Below are positions 25,546 to 35,216 of a stretch of DNA of 58,523 nucleotides, one piece after another. This DNA comes from Xenococcaceae cyanobacterium MO_167.B27. GTDB taxonomy: Bacteria; Cyanobacteriota; Cyanobacteriia; Cyanobacteriales; Xenococcaceae. The DNA lies in the NCBI GenBank assembly GCA_030065935.1, contig JASJCP010000022.1:1-58523 (forward strand), in the 5' to 3' direction. A program made the translations under genes and the position numbers. The notes under the pieces were generated by a model. That model saw only the letters and a program-made list of their open reading frames with translations. It had not been told where the DNA came from and did no database searches. The first letter of the stretch is position 1, and each line of letters starts with the position of its first letter.

Positions 25546-25819
25546 AATGCCGAAAGAAACTGAAATTGAGCTTTGTGTAATTAATACTGGAATTGAAATT
25601 TCTCCAGAAGAACAGGAATTAGTTTTTACCCCTTTTTACCCCATTCCCAACAATGATCCTTGGCAATATGGAGGTACTGGTTTAGGACTAACATTAGTAC
25701 AGAAACTCACCAAAGTTCTTGGTGCATCCGTCACTCTAGAATGTAGGCAAGGTAAAACTATTTTTTGTGTAAAATTTCCCCAAAATCTCTTTGATATTAA
25801 TCAGGAAAAATCATCTTAA
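25546..25819 (+). pseudogene. Histidine kinase ATPase domain, C-terminal fragment
   Basis: ETEIELCVINTGIEISPEEQ, PNNDPWQYGGTGLGLTLVQK and GKTIFCVKFPQ are N/G-box features of a HATPase domain. No kinase N-terminus is attached. Probably the tail of the gene whose CheB start lies at 24306, with the middle lost together with the IS event. Confidence 0.75.
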
Positions 25820-26063
25820 CTATCAACCACTAATTACTAATTACTAATTACTAATTCCCCACGCCCCAATCAACTATTAACCATCGCGAAGCGACTACCG
25901 AAGGTCTCAACCACTAACCACTAACCACTAAACTATCAACAATTAACAATTAACAATCAACCATCAACCATCGCGAAGCGACTACCGAAGGTCTCAACCA
26001 CTAACTACTAACTACTAACTACTGTAGGGACGTAGCATGCTACTAACCACTAACCACTAACAA
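25818..26063. repeat. Composite tandem repeat array
   Basis: ACTAACC/ATTACTA heptamers are interrupted twice by the same block ATCGCGAAGCGACTACCGAA (about 25883 and 25972). It fills the gap before the gene ending at 26069. Confidence 0.85.
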
Positions 26064-26068
26064 ATGAT

Positions 26069-27562
26069 TTAAGATTTTTCTAACTCTGGTAGTTTTAGTA
26101 ATACTCCTGCAAACAGCCAGTAATAAATTGATACTGGATCTACCAAAAGAGGATAATAATATGTGTTATAACTAATTAACAAAATAAAAATCCATAAACA
26201 AATTCCTAAACGTTTAAAAGATTTACTTTGGAGACAACGATATTTTGTGAAAGTGACAAATGTTGTGGCAGATAGAAGTAGAAAAAACATCAAAGTACCT
26301 AACCAGCCTATCTGATAAAGTAGTTTGGGGTAGAAAGTTTCTATAAGTTTAATATCCCCCAATTTACGAGCAGCACTAGTAGCTTTACCCAAGCCAGAAC
26401 CTAATATATTAATTCCTTCATTATTAATCCATTGAAATTGCCTAACGATAAAATCTTGTGGGGGTGAATATTGCCAGCGAGCAATTATACTATCTAGGGC
26501 AGAACCAAAAATACCAACATTATTAGCAATAAATAATAATAATAAAATTACCGAAAAAAGTTTTAGAGAAAGTCGATTGCGATTGGGTTCAGTTATCAGT
26601 ACTAAGACTAACAAAATAATTGGAACAAGTAAAGTTGCTGTAGTTTGACCAGAAATAATTGCAGCAACCAGAACTAATCCTACAGTAATAAATCCCATAG
26701 TACGCCAGAATCGGGATGATTCACTGAAATAAGTTCCCATCACTAAAAAACTACTAGAAATTAAAAACCATGCCCATTGCCAAGGTGCAACAAAAGTTCC
26801 TGGTAAACTAATAAGTTTACGCTCAGGATTATACAGTAAAGAACCGCCAACAAAACATCTAGCTTGTAGTGTAGCTCTCATGTTAGCTGGATGTACTAAA
26901 TCCACATTTCCTGGGCAAATTCCCGTGCTTAATAACCCATACTGAACTATACATAAAGTACAGCAAATAAGAATTATTATCAGATGCACTCGCATCAACC
27001 AAGATAAATCAATGCGATCGCGTACCAAATAATAACCACAGATTAAACAAGGAATATATCCTATAAGGACTTTTAAGCCGATTAATCCCATTAAAAATGG
27101 TTTATCATTACCAGACTCAGCTAATTGTTGAGGAAGGTTAACTAAAAATAAAGTTAATAGACATACACATAATAAAGCTACTCCTATTAACAGGATAGTC
27201 TTAGCATTAAATCTCAGTTGTTTGAGCCAGGAGCTTGCCAGAATAATCCCAATTAATGCTGGAAAATAAAAAATATCTTTGGCTAGATGAACCAATACAT
27301 AAGTATTAGAAAAAACTACGTATGCTCCCGATGCTCTATATACAGAATCAAGGGAGTAAGCAACAGTACCAGCAAAAGGCATATAGATTAGAAATAACCA
27401 TAATGCTTTACGGGGATATCTATAGCAAAAAGCCATAATAATTGCTGCTACCCCTCCCATTACTCCCCACTGAAGCCCTTGTAATATAACTAATAAAGTC
27501 GTTACAAAAAAAGCAAGAGCAATAGTTAAAATAATAAAGATTTCTTGCTTAGTTAGATTCAT
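26069..27562 (-). CDS. O-antigen ligase/polymerase-like polytopic membrane protein
   Basis: 497 residues with about a dozen hydrophobic segments and a larger loop around residues 215-260 (LVHPANMRATLQARCFVGGS, SLPGTFVAPWQWAWFL). The layout and the loop followed by GSGLGKATSAAR resemble Wzy/WaaL-type proteins and the cyanobacterial polysaccharide (Hps-like) membrane proteins. These act on lipid-linked glycans at the plasma membrane. No glycosyltransferases are adjacent, so the substrate is unknown. Confidence 0.6.
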   Translation of the reverse strand: MNLTKQEIFIILTIALAFFVTTLLVILQGLQWGVMGGVAAIIMAFCYRYPRKALWLFLIYMPFAGTVAYSLDSVYRASGAYVVFSNTYVLVHLAKDIFYFPALIGIILASSWLKQLRFNAKTILLIGVALLCVCLLTLFLVNLPQQLAESGNDKPFLMGLIGLKVLIGYIPCLICGYYLVRDRIDLSWLMRVHLIIILICCTLCIVQYGLLSTGICPGNVDLVHPANMRATLQARCFVGGSLLYNPERKLISLPGTFVAPWQWAWFLISSSFLVMGTYFSESSRFWRTMGFITVGLVLVAAIISGQTTATLLVPIILLVLVLITEPNRNRLSLKLFSVILLLLFIANNVGIFGSALDSIIARWQYSPPQDFIVRQFQWINNEGINILGSGLGKATSAARKLGDIKLIETFYPKLLYQIGWLGTLMFFLLLSATTFVTFTKYRCLQSKSFKRLGICLWIFILLISYNTYYYPLLVDPVSIYYWLFAGVLLKLPELEKS

Positions 27563-27797
27563 AATTAAGCATTCATTAAATTGTTTATTTATATCTTAAA
27601 GTTAATTGATTAAATTAAGCTTAATATGATTGGCTAAAACTTTAACTTAAAGTCAAAATTTTACAATTATTCATCTAAATATATCCCGTTTCTTAAAAAG
27701 TCTGAATTACATCTGTAAGGGATGAAGGATAAAGGACTCAGAAGAAAGTAATAAGTAATAAGTAATAAGTAATATTTCTCCCCAGTCTCCTCATCCC

Positions 27798-28889
27798 TCA
27801 TAATTTATCCCTGATACTGTGTTTAATTTTTTTTTTTTCAGCAATTAATTTAGGTCGAACGTAAAGATTTTCTAATAGTACAGAACTTCCTGCAACCCAA
27901 GGTGGCACAATCAAAGCACCGATAATCCCTAGAACTTGCGCCCCTCCTAATACTGCTAATAATTGATATAGAGGGGCAACTTTAACGGAAGTACCTACTA
28001 AGAGAGGATCCAGGAGATAGGTTTCTATATTCTGAATTACTACAAATAAGAGTAGTACCCACAGCAATGTCCACCCGCCTTGTGCGCTCGCCACAATCAA
28101 AGCGGGAATTGCGCCTAATACTGGACCAAAAAAGGGAATTAGATTGGTAAAACCAGCGATTACCCCTAAACCCAAAGCCAATTCTGATAGCCCCAAAAAG
28201 GTCAAGCTGATACTAATGAGTATTCCTAAGATAGTAGAAACTACAATTCGCCCTTGAATATAACCCCCCATTCTTTTACTAACAGGCTGAACTTGAGCCA
28301 ACAGTCTTCTATTCCAAGGATGGGGAAAAAGATTGATAATATCTCCGAGCAATTTTTCTGAACCTGACAACATATAGCCAGATAGTAACAAAGCCAGTAT
28401 CAGACCCAAAACGCTACCAATAATTCCTCTGGTTACACTATAAGAACGGACTACCAATTCTTGACTAGAACGAATCGCCCAACCAGTTAAGCCTTGAATA
28501 TCTAAAAATTGACTGATCAGACTAGGATTATCAGGTTCACTCATACCCAATCGTAAAGCCAAATCCTCTAAAAGCGATCGCAAAGTTTCTAGATAACTGG
28601 GTAATTTGCGGATTAATCGCTCAATTTGTTCTGCAACAGTAGGACCAATAAGTAGCCCAACTCCAGTTAAACCAGCAATCAGAGTTAAATAAACTAAAAT
28701 CACCGATAACCAACGAGGAATACCCAATTTATTAGCAGCTTGAATAATGGGAGCTAAAGTAGCTGCTATGACTATTGCGATCATCAATACCACAATTAAA
28801 CTTTTCAGTTGCCACAATAAAACTAGTAACAAACCAACAGCAACAATTAAAAAGATATTTCCCAGGGAGATAGTCAGTTTTTCTGGCAT
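27798..28889 (-). CDS. AI-2E family transporter (PerM/UPF0118)
   Basis: 363 residues with about eight membrane helices. The family patterns QGRIVVSTILGILI, FGPVLGAIPALIVA and IQNIETYLLDPLLVG are visible. Members export varied small molecules or act as Na+/H+ antiporters; AI-2 export is not implied. Preceded by a TAATAAG tandem repeat on the 3' side (27739-27771). Confidence 0.9.
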   Translation of the reverse strand: MPEKLTISLGNIFLIVAVGLLLVLLWQLKSLIVVLMIAIVIAATLAPIIQAANKLGIPRWLSVILVYLTLIAGLTGVGLLIGPTVAEQIERLIRKLPSYLETLRSLLEDLALRLGMSEPDNPSLISQFLDIQGLTGWAIRSSQELVVRSYSVTRGIIGSVLGLILALLLSGYMLSGSEKLLGDIINLFPHPWNRRLLAQVQPVSKRMGGYIQGRIVVSTILGILISISLTFLGLSELALGLGVIAGFTNLIPFFGPVLGAIPALIVASAQGGWTLLWVLLLFVVIQNIETYLLDPLLVGTSVKVAPLYQLLAVLGGAQVLGIIGALIVPPWVAGSSVLLENLYVRPKLIAEKKKIKHSIRDKL

Positions 28890-28923
28890 ATAGGTATGTG
28901 TAGGTATCTCTTGCTAGAGAATA

Positions 28924-29685
28924 TTAGGTTAAGGATAATTCTATATTTTCTCCCGATTTAGGATCGATAGCCAAGGTGGAAAGATTTTTTGATTTTAATA
29001 AGTTATTAAATTCTTCTACATTACCTTCAGCTTTGATCAGAGAAATTAGTAAGCCTTCAAAACTAACATCTCCTCCTGCTGCTGTGGAAACAATAACTTG
29101 TGGTTTAATAGATTCACATAATTCTAATGCAGTTTTCTGCCCTTTAATTACTGAACCCAACAGAGGTAACTTAAGATTAATGAGGGGTGTAATTACTACA
29201 TCAATAGATTCCTGAGTTTTTATCTTGTCGGAGTGATAACCATGAGGCTCATAGTAAAGGGTTTTTCCCGATGCCAAATCTTGCAAGATGTAGCCATTTT
29301 CTACTAAGTTAGGACCAATGGGAGAGCCAGGAACAGCAGTAATTTTTACTTTCTCGTCTAATTTGAATTCTGCTCCATGATCTAAGCTGGTTACGGAAGT
29401 GTAGCCCAATTCTTTGACAACTTTCGCCCCATTGGGAGAAGCCACAACAGGAATATTATGATCTAAGGCTTTTAGGGTAGGAGGATGAGCATGATCCTCT
29501 AAGCCCTGAGAAATCAAAATTAAGTCTATATTTTGGGGAATGGGATGAGATTGATTTTTTGTACCTTTAAACAGCCAAGTTGCACCACCAAAGGTTAAAT
29601 CTCCTACTAACCAAGGATCGAGAAGAATTCTTTTGTGGTTAATTTCTATGAGCCAAGAGTTACTATCGAAATAAGTCAGGTGCAT
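28924..29685 (-). CDS. Metallo-beta-lactamase-fold hydrolase, cyanobacterial/plant type
   Basis: 253 residues. Starts MHLTYFDSNSWLIEINHKRI with LLDPWLVGD, the usual MBL N-terminus. The metal motif reads ISQGLEDHAHPPTLK, so the first two His of HxHxDH are missing while DH-A-H remains. GHGYHS-like EPHGYHSDK gives a later His. Probably a member of the divergent group shared with plants in which QGLxDHAH replaces HxHxDH. Substrate unknown. 34 bp downstream of the AI-2E gene start. Confidence 0.8.
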   Translation of the reverse strand: MHLTYFDSNSWLIEINHKRILLDPWLVGDLTFGGATWLFKGTKNQSHPIPQNIDLILISQGLEDHAHPPTLKALDHNIPVVASPNGAKVVKELGYTSVTSLDHGAEFKLDEKVKITAVPGSPIGPNLVENGYILQDLASGKTLYYEPHGYHSDKIKTQESIDVVITPLINLKLPLLGSVIKGQKTALELCESIKPQVIVSTAAGGDVSFEGLLISLIKAEGNVEEFNNLLKSKNLSTLAIDPKSGENIELSLT

Positions 29686-29743
29686 ATAATACCTATGTTT
29701 ATCAAACTGCTATTCTTATTGTAAATATTTATTACAGAAATTA

Positions 29744-30049
29744 TTATATTGATCGATAGTAAGGACAATCTTGACATGAGCCACAAGGATTAACAGCACA
29801 ACGAATGTAAGGAGAACGAGCATTATAGATACAGCTTAAATCTCCAATATAAGAAACTGCTAATTCTTCTCCCAAGAGATGAGAATCTGTAACGTTTGTC
29901 CCATAACTAAGATAACTAAATTGAGCCATCCAACGTACTCTTTCTAGTCTAGCTTCCCATTGCTGCTTCAGCTTGCGATAAACCAACAGATAACCAACAG
30001 AAGGTAATAAACTCAATAATAGTAAAAAGACTAGTTTAATGTTAACCAT
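29744..30049 (-). CDS. DUF6464 family protein
   Basis: 101 residues with an N-terminal membrane helix (about 4-22) and a C-terminal cysteine cluster RCAVNPCGSCQDCPYY that could bind metal. The family is cyanobacterial and uncharacterised. Confidence 0.65.
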   Translation of the reverse strand: MVNIKLVFLLLLSLLPSVGYLLVYRKLKQQWEARLERVRWMAQFSYLSYGTNVTDSHLLGEELAVSYIGDLSCIYNARSPYIRCAVNPCGSCQDCPYYRSI

Positions 30050-30071
30050 ACTTCTTTCTTAAACATAACTA

Positions 30072-30481
30072 TTAGTTACAATAAGGATTTGTATCGCTTT
30101 TACCAACAGAAAGCAACACTTTCATAACATCTATTCTGTCAACAACCCACTGACGGAGTCGGGGGCTTGAAAAAGAGCCTCGTAAGTTGACCAGTCTAAG
30201 TTCCTTGAGAACTACGTTAACGGCGAGTGTTAAAGTTCCTACCTTGGGGTGCGTGAGGTGCTCCATGCTCTAGAACCAAGTAGTTAAACAGCTTTAAACG
30301 GGTTAGGGCAGTGCTGCTTGGATAGTACCGACCGTTAACAATGATTCGGCAAACATCACCCCAGCAATGGGAGTCGGTTTTTAAGCTAGGTTTCCAACCA
30401 AAAAACCTGCACTTTTTTTGTAAACCCTGACTCTCAATTCCTCCCCAAATCGGGAGGTGAGGGTCTCCTTGAGAGAAGAAG
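30072..30481 (+). promoter_or_regulatory. Structured 400-bp leader or element remnant upstream of ABC-F gene
   Basis: No credible gene. The stretch is less AT-rich than its surroundings and has many short complementary segments. Near its end are a terminator-like hairpin (30388-30419), a hairpin CCTCCC/GGGAGG at 30440-30457, and then the ABC-F start at 30482. It may be a transcribed leader, or the remains of an IS element end. I cannot decide from sequence. Confidence 0.4.
30388..30419 (+). terminator. Terminator-like hairpin in ABC-F leader
   Basis: AGGTTT (30388-30393) pairs with AAACCT (30403-30408), followed by GCAC and seven T residues (30413-30419). It points toward the ABC-F gene 63 bp downstream, so it would act as an attenuator if the leader is transcribed. 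The stem is short. Confidence 0.4.
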
Positions 30482-32419
30482 ATGACTCTTATAACTCTAC
30501 AAAATATCAAAAAAGACTTCGGTATCAAAGAAATATTGCGGGATGGTAGTTTTAGTATTGAAGAAAATGATAAAGTCGGATTAATTGGGGTTAATGGCTC
30601 TGGTAAATCTACTCTGTTAAAAGCGATCGCTGGGCTTGAAACCTTTGATAGTGGTACAGTAACAGTAAAATCTGGCGCACGTATCGTCTATTTACCACAA
30701 CAACCTAACTTAGACGAAGAAAAAACAGTTCTGGATGAAGTATTTAATGACAGTAGTGAAAAATTAAGATTAGTCAGAAAATATGAATCATTATCCCAGA
30801 AAATAGAGGCTCAATCTTCCTTAACCCTCCCCTACGAGGAGAGAGAAGAGATAACAGCTAAACTCACTCGCGTCATGGAAAAGATGGATGCAATGGATGC
30901 TTGGGAGTTGGAGACTAAAGCTAAAATAATTCTCAGTAAATTGGGAATTCAAGACTTTGATGTAAAAGTAGGGAGTTTATCAGGGGGATATAAAAAGCGA
31001 ATTTCTTTAGCCACAGCACTATTAGAAGAACCCGATCTATTATTAATGGACGAGCCTACTAACCATTTAGATGCAGAATCAGTAGAATGGTTGCAAAACT
31101 ATCTGGCTGGTTTTGGTGGTGCTATATTATTAATTACTCACGATCGCTATTTTCTCGACCAAGTAACAAACCGTATCTTAGAAATAGATCGGGCAGATTT
31201 ATATACTTATAGCGGTAACTATTCTTATTTTCTAGAAAAGAAAGCAGAACAAGAAGCAGCAGATGCCAAGATACAACATAAGCATCGGGGAATACTGCGA
31301 AGAGAATTAGAATGGTTAAAACGAGGTCCCAAAGCGCGGAGTACCAAACAGCGTGCTAGAATTGACCGCATCCGCGATATGCAGAATCTAGAATTTAAAG
31401 AGGTGCAAGGTAAAGTTGCAATAGATACCCCAGGAAGACGCATCGGTAAAAAAGTTATTGAATTAAAAAATATCTCCAAAGCTTACGGAAACCGTACCCT
31501 CATTCAAGATTTTAGTTACGAATTTACTCCAGGCGATCGCATTGGGATAATTGGGGGTAATGGTGCTGGTAAATCAACCCTAATGAATATTATTACAGGA
31601 AAAGTCGCACCAGACTCAGGTACAGTAGAAATTGGTAAGACGATACATATTGGTTATTTCGATCAACACTCAGAAGATTTACTAGATGCGATCGATACTA
31701 ATCAAAGAGTTATTGATTATATAAAAGATATTGCAGCTTTCGTCACTACTTCTGATGGAAGTCAAATTAGTGCTTCTGTGATGTTAGAAAGGTTTTTGTT
31801 TAATCCCAATCAACAGTATGCACCCATCCATAAGTTATCAGGGGGAGAAAAACGCCGTTTATTTCTCTTACAAGTGTTGATGGCTGCGCCCAATGTTTTA
31901 ATTTTAGACGAACCTACTAACGATCTTGATGTGCAAACTCTTTCTGTTTTAGAAGACTATCTGGAAAGTTTTAACGGTTGTGTAATTACTGTATCCCATG
32001 ACCGCTATTTTCTAGATCGTACCGTAGAATTTATCATCGCGATCGCTCCTGGCGGAAATTTACGTCTATATCCTGGTAACTACTCGGTTTATTTAGATTA
32101 TAAAAAAGCAGAAGAGAAGCAAGTCAAGGAAAAAGAAACCCCCATCAAGAAGCCAGGAGCTACTACTAAAACCAAGAAAGATACTACTAATAATAAGTCT
32201 CGTCGTCTATCTAACTATGAAAGAAGAGAATATGAACAGTTAGAAACGAAAATTGCCCAGATGGAAATAGAAAAAGAAGAATTAGAAAAGACTGTTTATC
32301 ATAATCCGCCTAGTGATTTTAATAAACTGCAAGAGTTATCAGAAAAGTTATCGGTTTTGAATGAAGAAATTGAGCAGGCGACAGAGAGATGGATGGAGTT
32401 AGCAGAAAGGGATAATTAA
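30482..32419 (+). CDS. ABC-F family ATPase (Uup/EttA-like translation factor)
   Basis: 645 residues with two ABC domains: Walker A GVNGSGKST and GGNGAGKST, signatures LSGGYKKR and LSGGEKRR, Walker B LLMDEPTNHLD and LILDEPTNDLD. There are no membrane segments. A P-site linker lies between the domains, and a lysine-rich linker plus coiled coil (about 555-640) forms the tail, as in Uup. Such proteins bind the ribosomal E site. The DEPTNDLD variant in the second domain is common. Confidence 0.93.
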   Translation: MTLITLQNIKKDFGIKEILRDGSFSIEENDKVGLIGVNGSGKSTLLKAIAGLETFDSGTVTVKSGARIVYLPQQPNLDEEKTVLDEVFNDSSEKLRLVRKYESLSQKIEAQSSLTLPYEEREEITAKLTRVMEKMDAMDAWELETKAKIILSKLGIQDFDVKVGSLSGGYKKRISLATALLEEPDLLLMDEPTNHLDAESVEWLQNYLAGFGGAILLITHDRYFLDQVTNRILEIDRADLYTYSGNYSYFLEKKAEQEAADAKIQHKHRGILRRELEWLKRGPKARSTKQRARIDRIRDMQNLEFKEVQGKVAIDTPGRRIGKKVIELKNISKAYGNRTLIQDFSYEFTPGDRIGIIGGNGAGKSTLMNIITGKVAPDSGTVEIGKTIHIGYFDQHSEDLLDAIDTNQRVIDYIKDIAAFVTTSDGSQISASVMLERFLFNPNQQYAPIHKLSGGEKRRLFLLQVLMAAPNVLILDEPTNDLDVQTLSVLEDYLESFNGCVITVSHDRYFLDRTVEFIIAIAPGGNLRLYPGNYSVYLDYKKAEEKQVKEKETPIKKPGATTKTKKDTTNNKSRRLSNYERREYEQLETKIAQMEIEKEELEKTVYHNPPSDFNKLQELSEKLSVLNEEIEQATERWMELAERDN

Positions 32420-32439
32420 TTTTTTATATCCCACAAAAA

Positions 32440-32510
32440 GTAGGGTGATGCAGTGCCTAATAACACCATAGGTAGGTTGCTCAATGCCCACCCTACTATA
32501 TTTAGATATC
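32440..32510. repeat. GTAGGGTG palindromic repeat
   Basis: AGTAGGGTG near 32440 and CCCACCCTACTA near 32499 are the arms of a dispersed cyanobacterial palindrome. A related copy is at 52962-52987 and a partial one near 15838-15866. Confidence 0.6.
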
Positions 32511-32591
32511 GTTTAATGATACAATTTCTGCCAAATCAAATTTTGACGAATTATAGTAATTCCAAAACTCTAGATTGTAATCAAATAAATA

Positions 32592-33560
32592 ATGACTACG
32601 GTATTTCTGGCTCTAGCTCTAATTACTCTGATTGGTAGTTTACTTCGTTATCTTTTTCCGCAATTAGATATAGATCAATTACGTAAGTCGCTCAATCTTT
32701 TAGTGTTATATATCTTTCTTCCAGCACTAATTTTTCGAGTAGTCTATACTTCCTCTGTAGGTGAAGAGTTTTATAAAATTCCAATAGCGATCGCATCAGG
32801 AATTATCTCTTGTCTAATTCTGGGTATAATTATCAGCTATTGTTTGCAAAATAGTGGTTTAAAGCAATTCAAAAATCCTGCTTCTGAGTCTGGAGCATTG
32901 TTATTAGCAGGAGCTTTTGGAAATGTCACTTATGTGGGTTTACCTGTATTGATTGGACTTTTTCCCGATGTACCTGATATTGCTAAGATTGCTATTTTAG
33001 CAGAAATTACTACAGCATCCTTAAATTTGGTTGTGGGAAGTTCTCTAGCATATCGTTTTAGTTCCTTAAAATCCTCACAAACTGATTCTAGATCGGGAAA
33101 ACTATATTCTCTGCTAGAAATTATTAAACCAGTTTTAAAACTTCCTGCACTTTGGGCTGTGATTATAGCCCTATTGATTAAATCTGTAGGATTAGTAGTG
33201 CCAGAGTTTATCTTACAAGCATCTCATCTTCTGGGAAATACTGTATCTGGATTAATGATGCTTTCATTGGGTATGAGTCTGCGCTATCAACGTTTTAAGC
33301 ATCTTCCTACTTTGTTAATTACTGCAATCATTAAACTTTTAGTTTCGCCTTTAGTAGTATTTGGCGTAGTAGTATTATTGCAATTTAACTCACCTTATTT
33401 TGAAGCAGTGGTTTTAGAAGCTGCTATGCCTACTCAATTATTAACTATTGCGATCGCAGATCGGTTTCAACTCGATACACGCATCCTTGCTCAAAGTATT
33501 TGTTTCAATACTTTAATGGCGTTTTTTACTCTACCTCTTGTCCAGTATTTTTTAAGGTGA
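32592..33560 (+). CDS. AEC family transporter (auxin efflux carrier/MleP type)
   Basis: 322 residues with ten hydrophobic segments. The N-terminal half has LNLLVLYIFLPALIFRVV and GAFGNVTYVGLPVLIGLF. The C-terminal half has VSGLMMLSLGMSLRYQ and EAAMPTQLLTIAIADRFQLD. These match the two-repeat AEC/bile-acid-like fold. Solute unknown. Confidence 0.9.
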   Translation: MTTVFLALALITLIGSLLRYLFPQLDIDQLRKSLNLLVLYIFLPALIFRVVYTSSVGEEFYKIPIAIASGIISCLILGIIISYCLQNSGLKQFKNPASESGALLLAGAFGNVTYVGLPVLIGLFPDVPDIAKIAILAEITTASLNLVVGSSLAYRFSSLKSSQTDSRSGKLYSLLEIIKPVLKLPALWAVIIALLIKSVGLVVPEFILQASHLLGNTVSGLMMLSLGMSLRYQRFKHLPTLLITAIIKLLVSPLVVFGVVVLLQFNSPYFEAVVLEAAMPTQLLTIAIADRFQLDTRILAQSICFNTLMAFFTLPLVQYFLR

Positions 33561-33611
33561 AATATAATCTGGGTATTTTAGCGATCGTTTTACAAAATTC
33601 AGTTTTATCTA

Positions 33612-33714
33612 ATATCTTGCACCAAGCGCGATAAATCACCAAGAAATAAATTTCTTGGCTAATAGTATCAAGTCCTCTCAAGACGACTCTTATCTAGTTT
33701 TCGTTTGAAAACTA
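33612..33714 (-). repeat. Four-hairpin repeat element, copy B (inverted, truncated)
   Basis: Begins with ATATCTTGCACC, then CCAAGAAATAAATTTCTTGG (33639-33658) and AGTCCTCTCAAGACGACT (33671-33688), the reverse order of the other copies. It ends with a new hairpin TAGTTTTC/GAAAACTA (33695-33714). Confidence 0.7.
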
Positions 33715-34039
33715 CTGTATCTATATTATTCTATTGCTTGAGCTAAAACTGTATTAATATCATGTTCTTCATCATCAAAGTATTTTATTCATAAGGGTTT
33801 CAGGACTTGAATTTTTCTTAGCGACCAAAATTTCTCCATTGCCATACAAAGGCGAGAAACGAATCGCAGATTTTGGGTCGTTACAGGTAAGGGTTGAACT
33901 TTGGACAAAGAAAAATTGTCAAGTTAAGCAATGTAACAAGATTGCATAGGTTTCAAACTTCTGGCGTAAATAGGAAAAACAAATTTCATAGCTTATACCA
34001 ATTCTCGAAAATAGTTAGATATATGGCAAATTTATTTCT

Positions 34040-34225
34040 TATCGGGACTTAGACATTTTTTGGTCAAAAACAGTCTCAAAGCTATATACAGTAATGCTTT
34101 TACTTCGATTTGGTTGTTTTCTTGATCTACTTGAGTAGAGCGCGATTTTTTAGTGTTTGGTGTAAATCCTTTTCTTCATAAGGGTTTGAGGCTTTTTTCT
34201 TGTTGTTTTTTGTCTAAGTCCTGAT
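34040..34225. mobile_element. MITE-like element with GGACTTAGAC termini
   Basis: TATCGGGACTTAGACA at about 34040 is matched inversely by TGTCTAAGTCCTGATA ending at about 34225. No coding capacity. It occupies the second half of the 728-bp spacer 33561-34288; the middle of the spacer (33720-34035) shows nothing assignable. Confidence 0.55.
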
Positions 34226-34288
34226 AATTGAAACTCCAAAGAAAGTGAAGGAGGGAATCAAGTCTCTACAGTCAATAAGGAAGATATT

Positions 34289-35125
34289 ATGACACAAACT
34301 TTAGGTATGATGAGCAATATTGAAAAAGAGGAGCTTGTTTCAATTTGGAGCAAGGTTCTTTCGATTCAAACCAGATTTTTTGGACCTGAAGAGGTAAAAG
34401 TCTTACGCGCTTGGGGCTTTGGGGATACAGAAAAAGGTGTTTTGGATGCAGGTTGTGGGAATGGAGACTATGGTTTATTTTTAGCAGAACAATTTCCCCA
34501 TACCCAATTTTACGGAATTGAAAGAAACGACAAATTCATTGAAGAGTTTAACAGTAAAAACGAAGAGCTTGTTGCTAGCAACTATTCAATTGCTAAATGC
34601 GATATGGATAGTGATATTTTTCCTCAAGAAATTGCCAATAAATTCGAGCAAATTATACTACGATTAGTGTTGCAACACGTTTCAAAACCTATCTCAATTC
34701 TCCAGTATCTTTATGAACAATTACCAAAAAATGGTCGAATTTATGTAGTTGAAGAAGATGATGGTTTCTTTAAAATTCATCCTGACTGTAAAGCATTTTA
34801 TCAAGTCGTCAATATTTTGAAAATGGTTGGTAATCATGCTGGTACAGCTCGTTATATTGGCAGAGAAATTCCTGAACTGCTGTCGAAATCAGGGTTTAAT
34901 GTCAAAAGAGTAAAGGCTGTATTACATAATAATTATGAACTAGGGTCAAAATTAATGGAATATCTCGTCGCGACGGTCAAATTATGTCAACTAACAAGCC
35001 CTAGTTTGGTTTCACCAAACGAACCTGAACGAATAGAAAAAGAATTTGAGAGATACCTTGATAAATATGGAGACAGTTGGTTTGCCGTATATCCAGAAGT
35101 AATTACGATGGGGGAAAAAAGATAA
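34289..35125 (+). CDS. Class I SAM-dependent methyltransferase
   Basis: 278 residues. Motif I is VLDAGCGNGDYGLFLAEQFP, then FYGIERND (motif II) and a post-II region FEQIILRLVLQHVSKP. Further features are GRIYVVEEDDGF and a C-terminal helical part. The substrate cannot be told. Start MTQTLGMMSN has alternative Mets close by (MMSN). Preceded by a GGAAG ribosome-site-like run. Confidence 0.85.
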   Translation: MTQTLGMMSNIEKEELVSIWSKVLSIQTRFFGPEEVKVLRAWGFGDTEKGVLDAGCGNGDYGLFLAEQFPHTQFYGIERNDKFIEEFNSKNEELVASNYSIAKCDMDSDIFPQEIANKFEQIILRLVLQHVSKPISILQYLYEQLPKNGRIYVVEEDDGFFKIHPDCKAFYQVVNILKMVGNHAGTARYIGREIPELLSKSGFNVKRVKAVLHNNYELGSKLMEYLVATVKLCQLTSPSLVSPNEPERIEKEFERYLDKYGDSWFAVYPEVITMGEKR

Positions 35126-35216
35126 TGTTCGATATTGATTTAGTCTTATACCAATTGTCAAAAGTAGCTAGAGACATAAGGCATCTAAAATATAATCCCA
35201 ACCAGTTAAAGAATGA

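Noticed and set aside
30072-30528. Two short minus-strand frames in the ABC-F leader (64 and 103 codons).
   Set aside because: Neither has family-like sequence or a ribosome site. One overlaps the ABC-F start antisense. The region is treated as non-coding.
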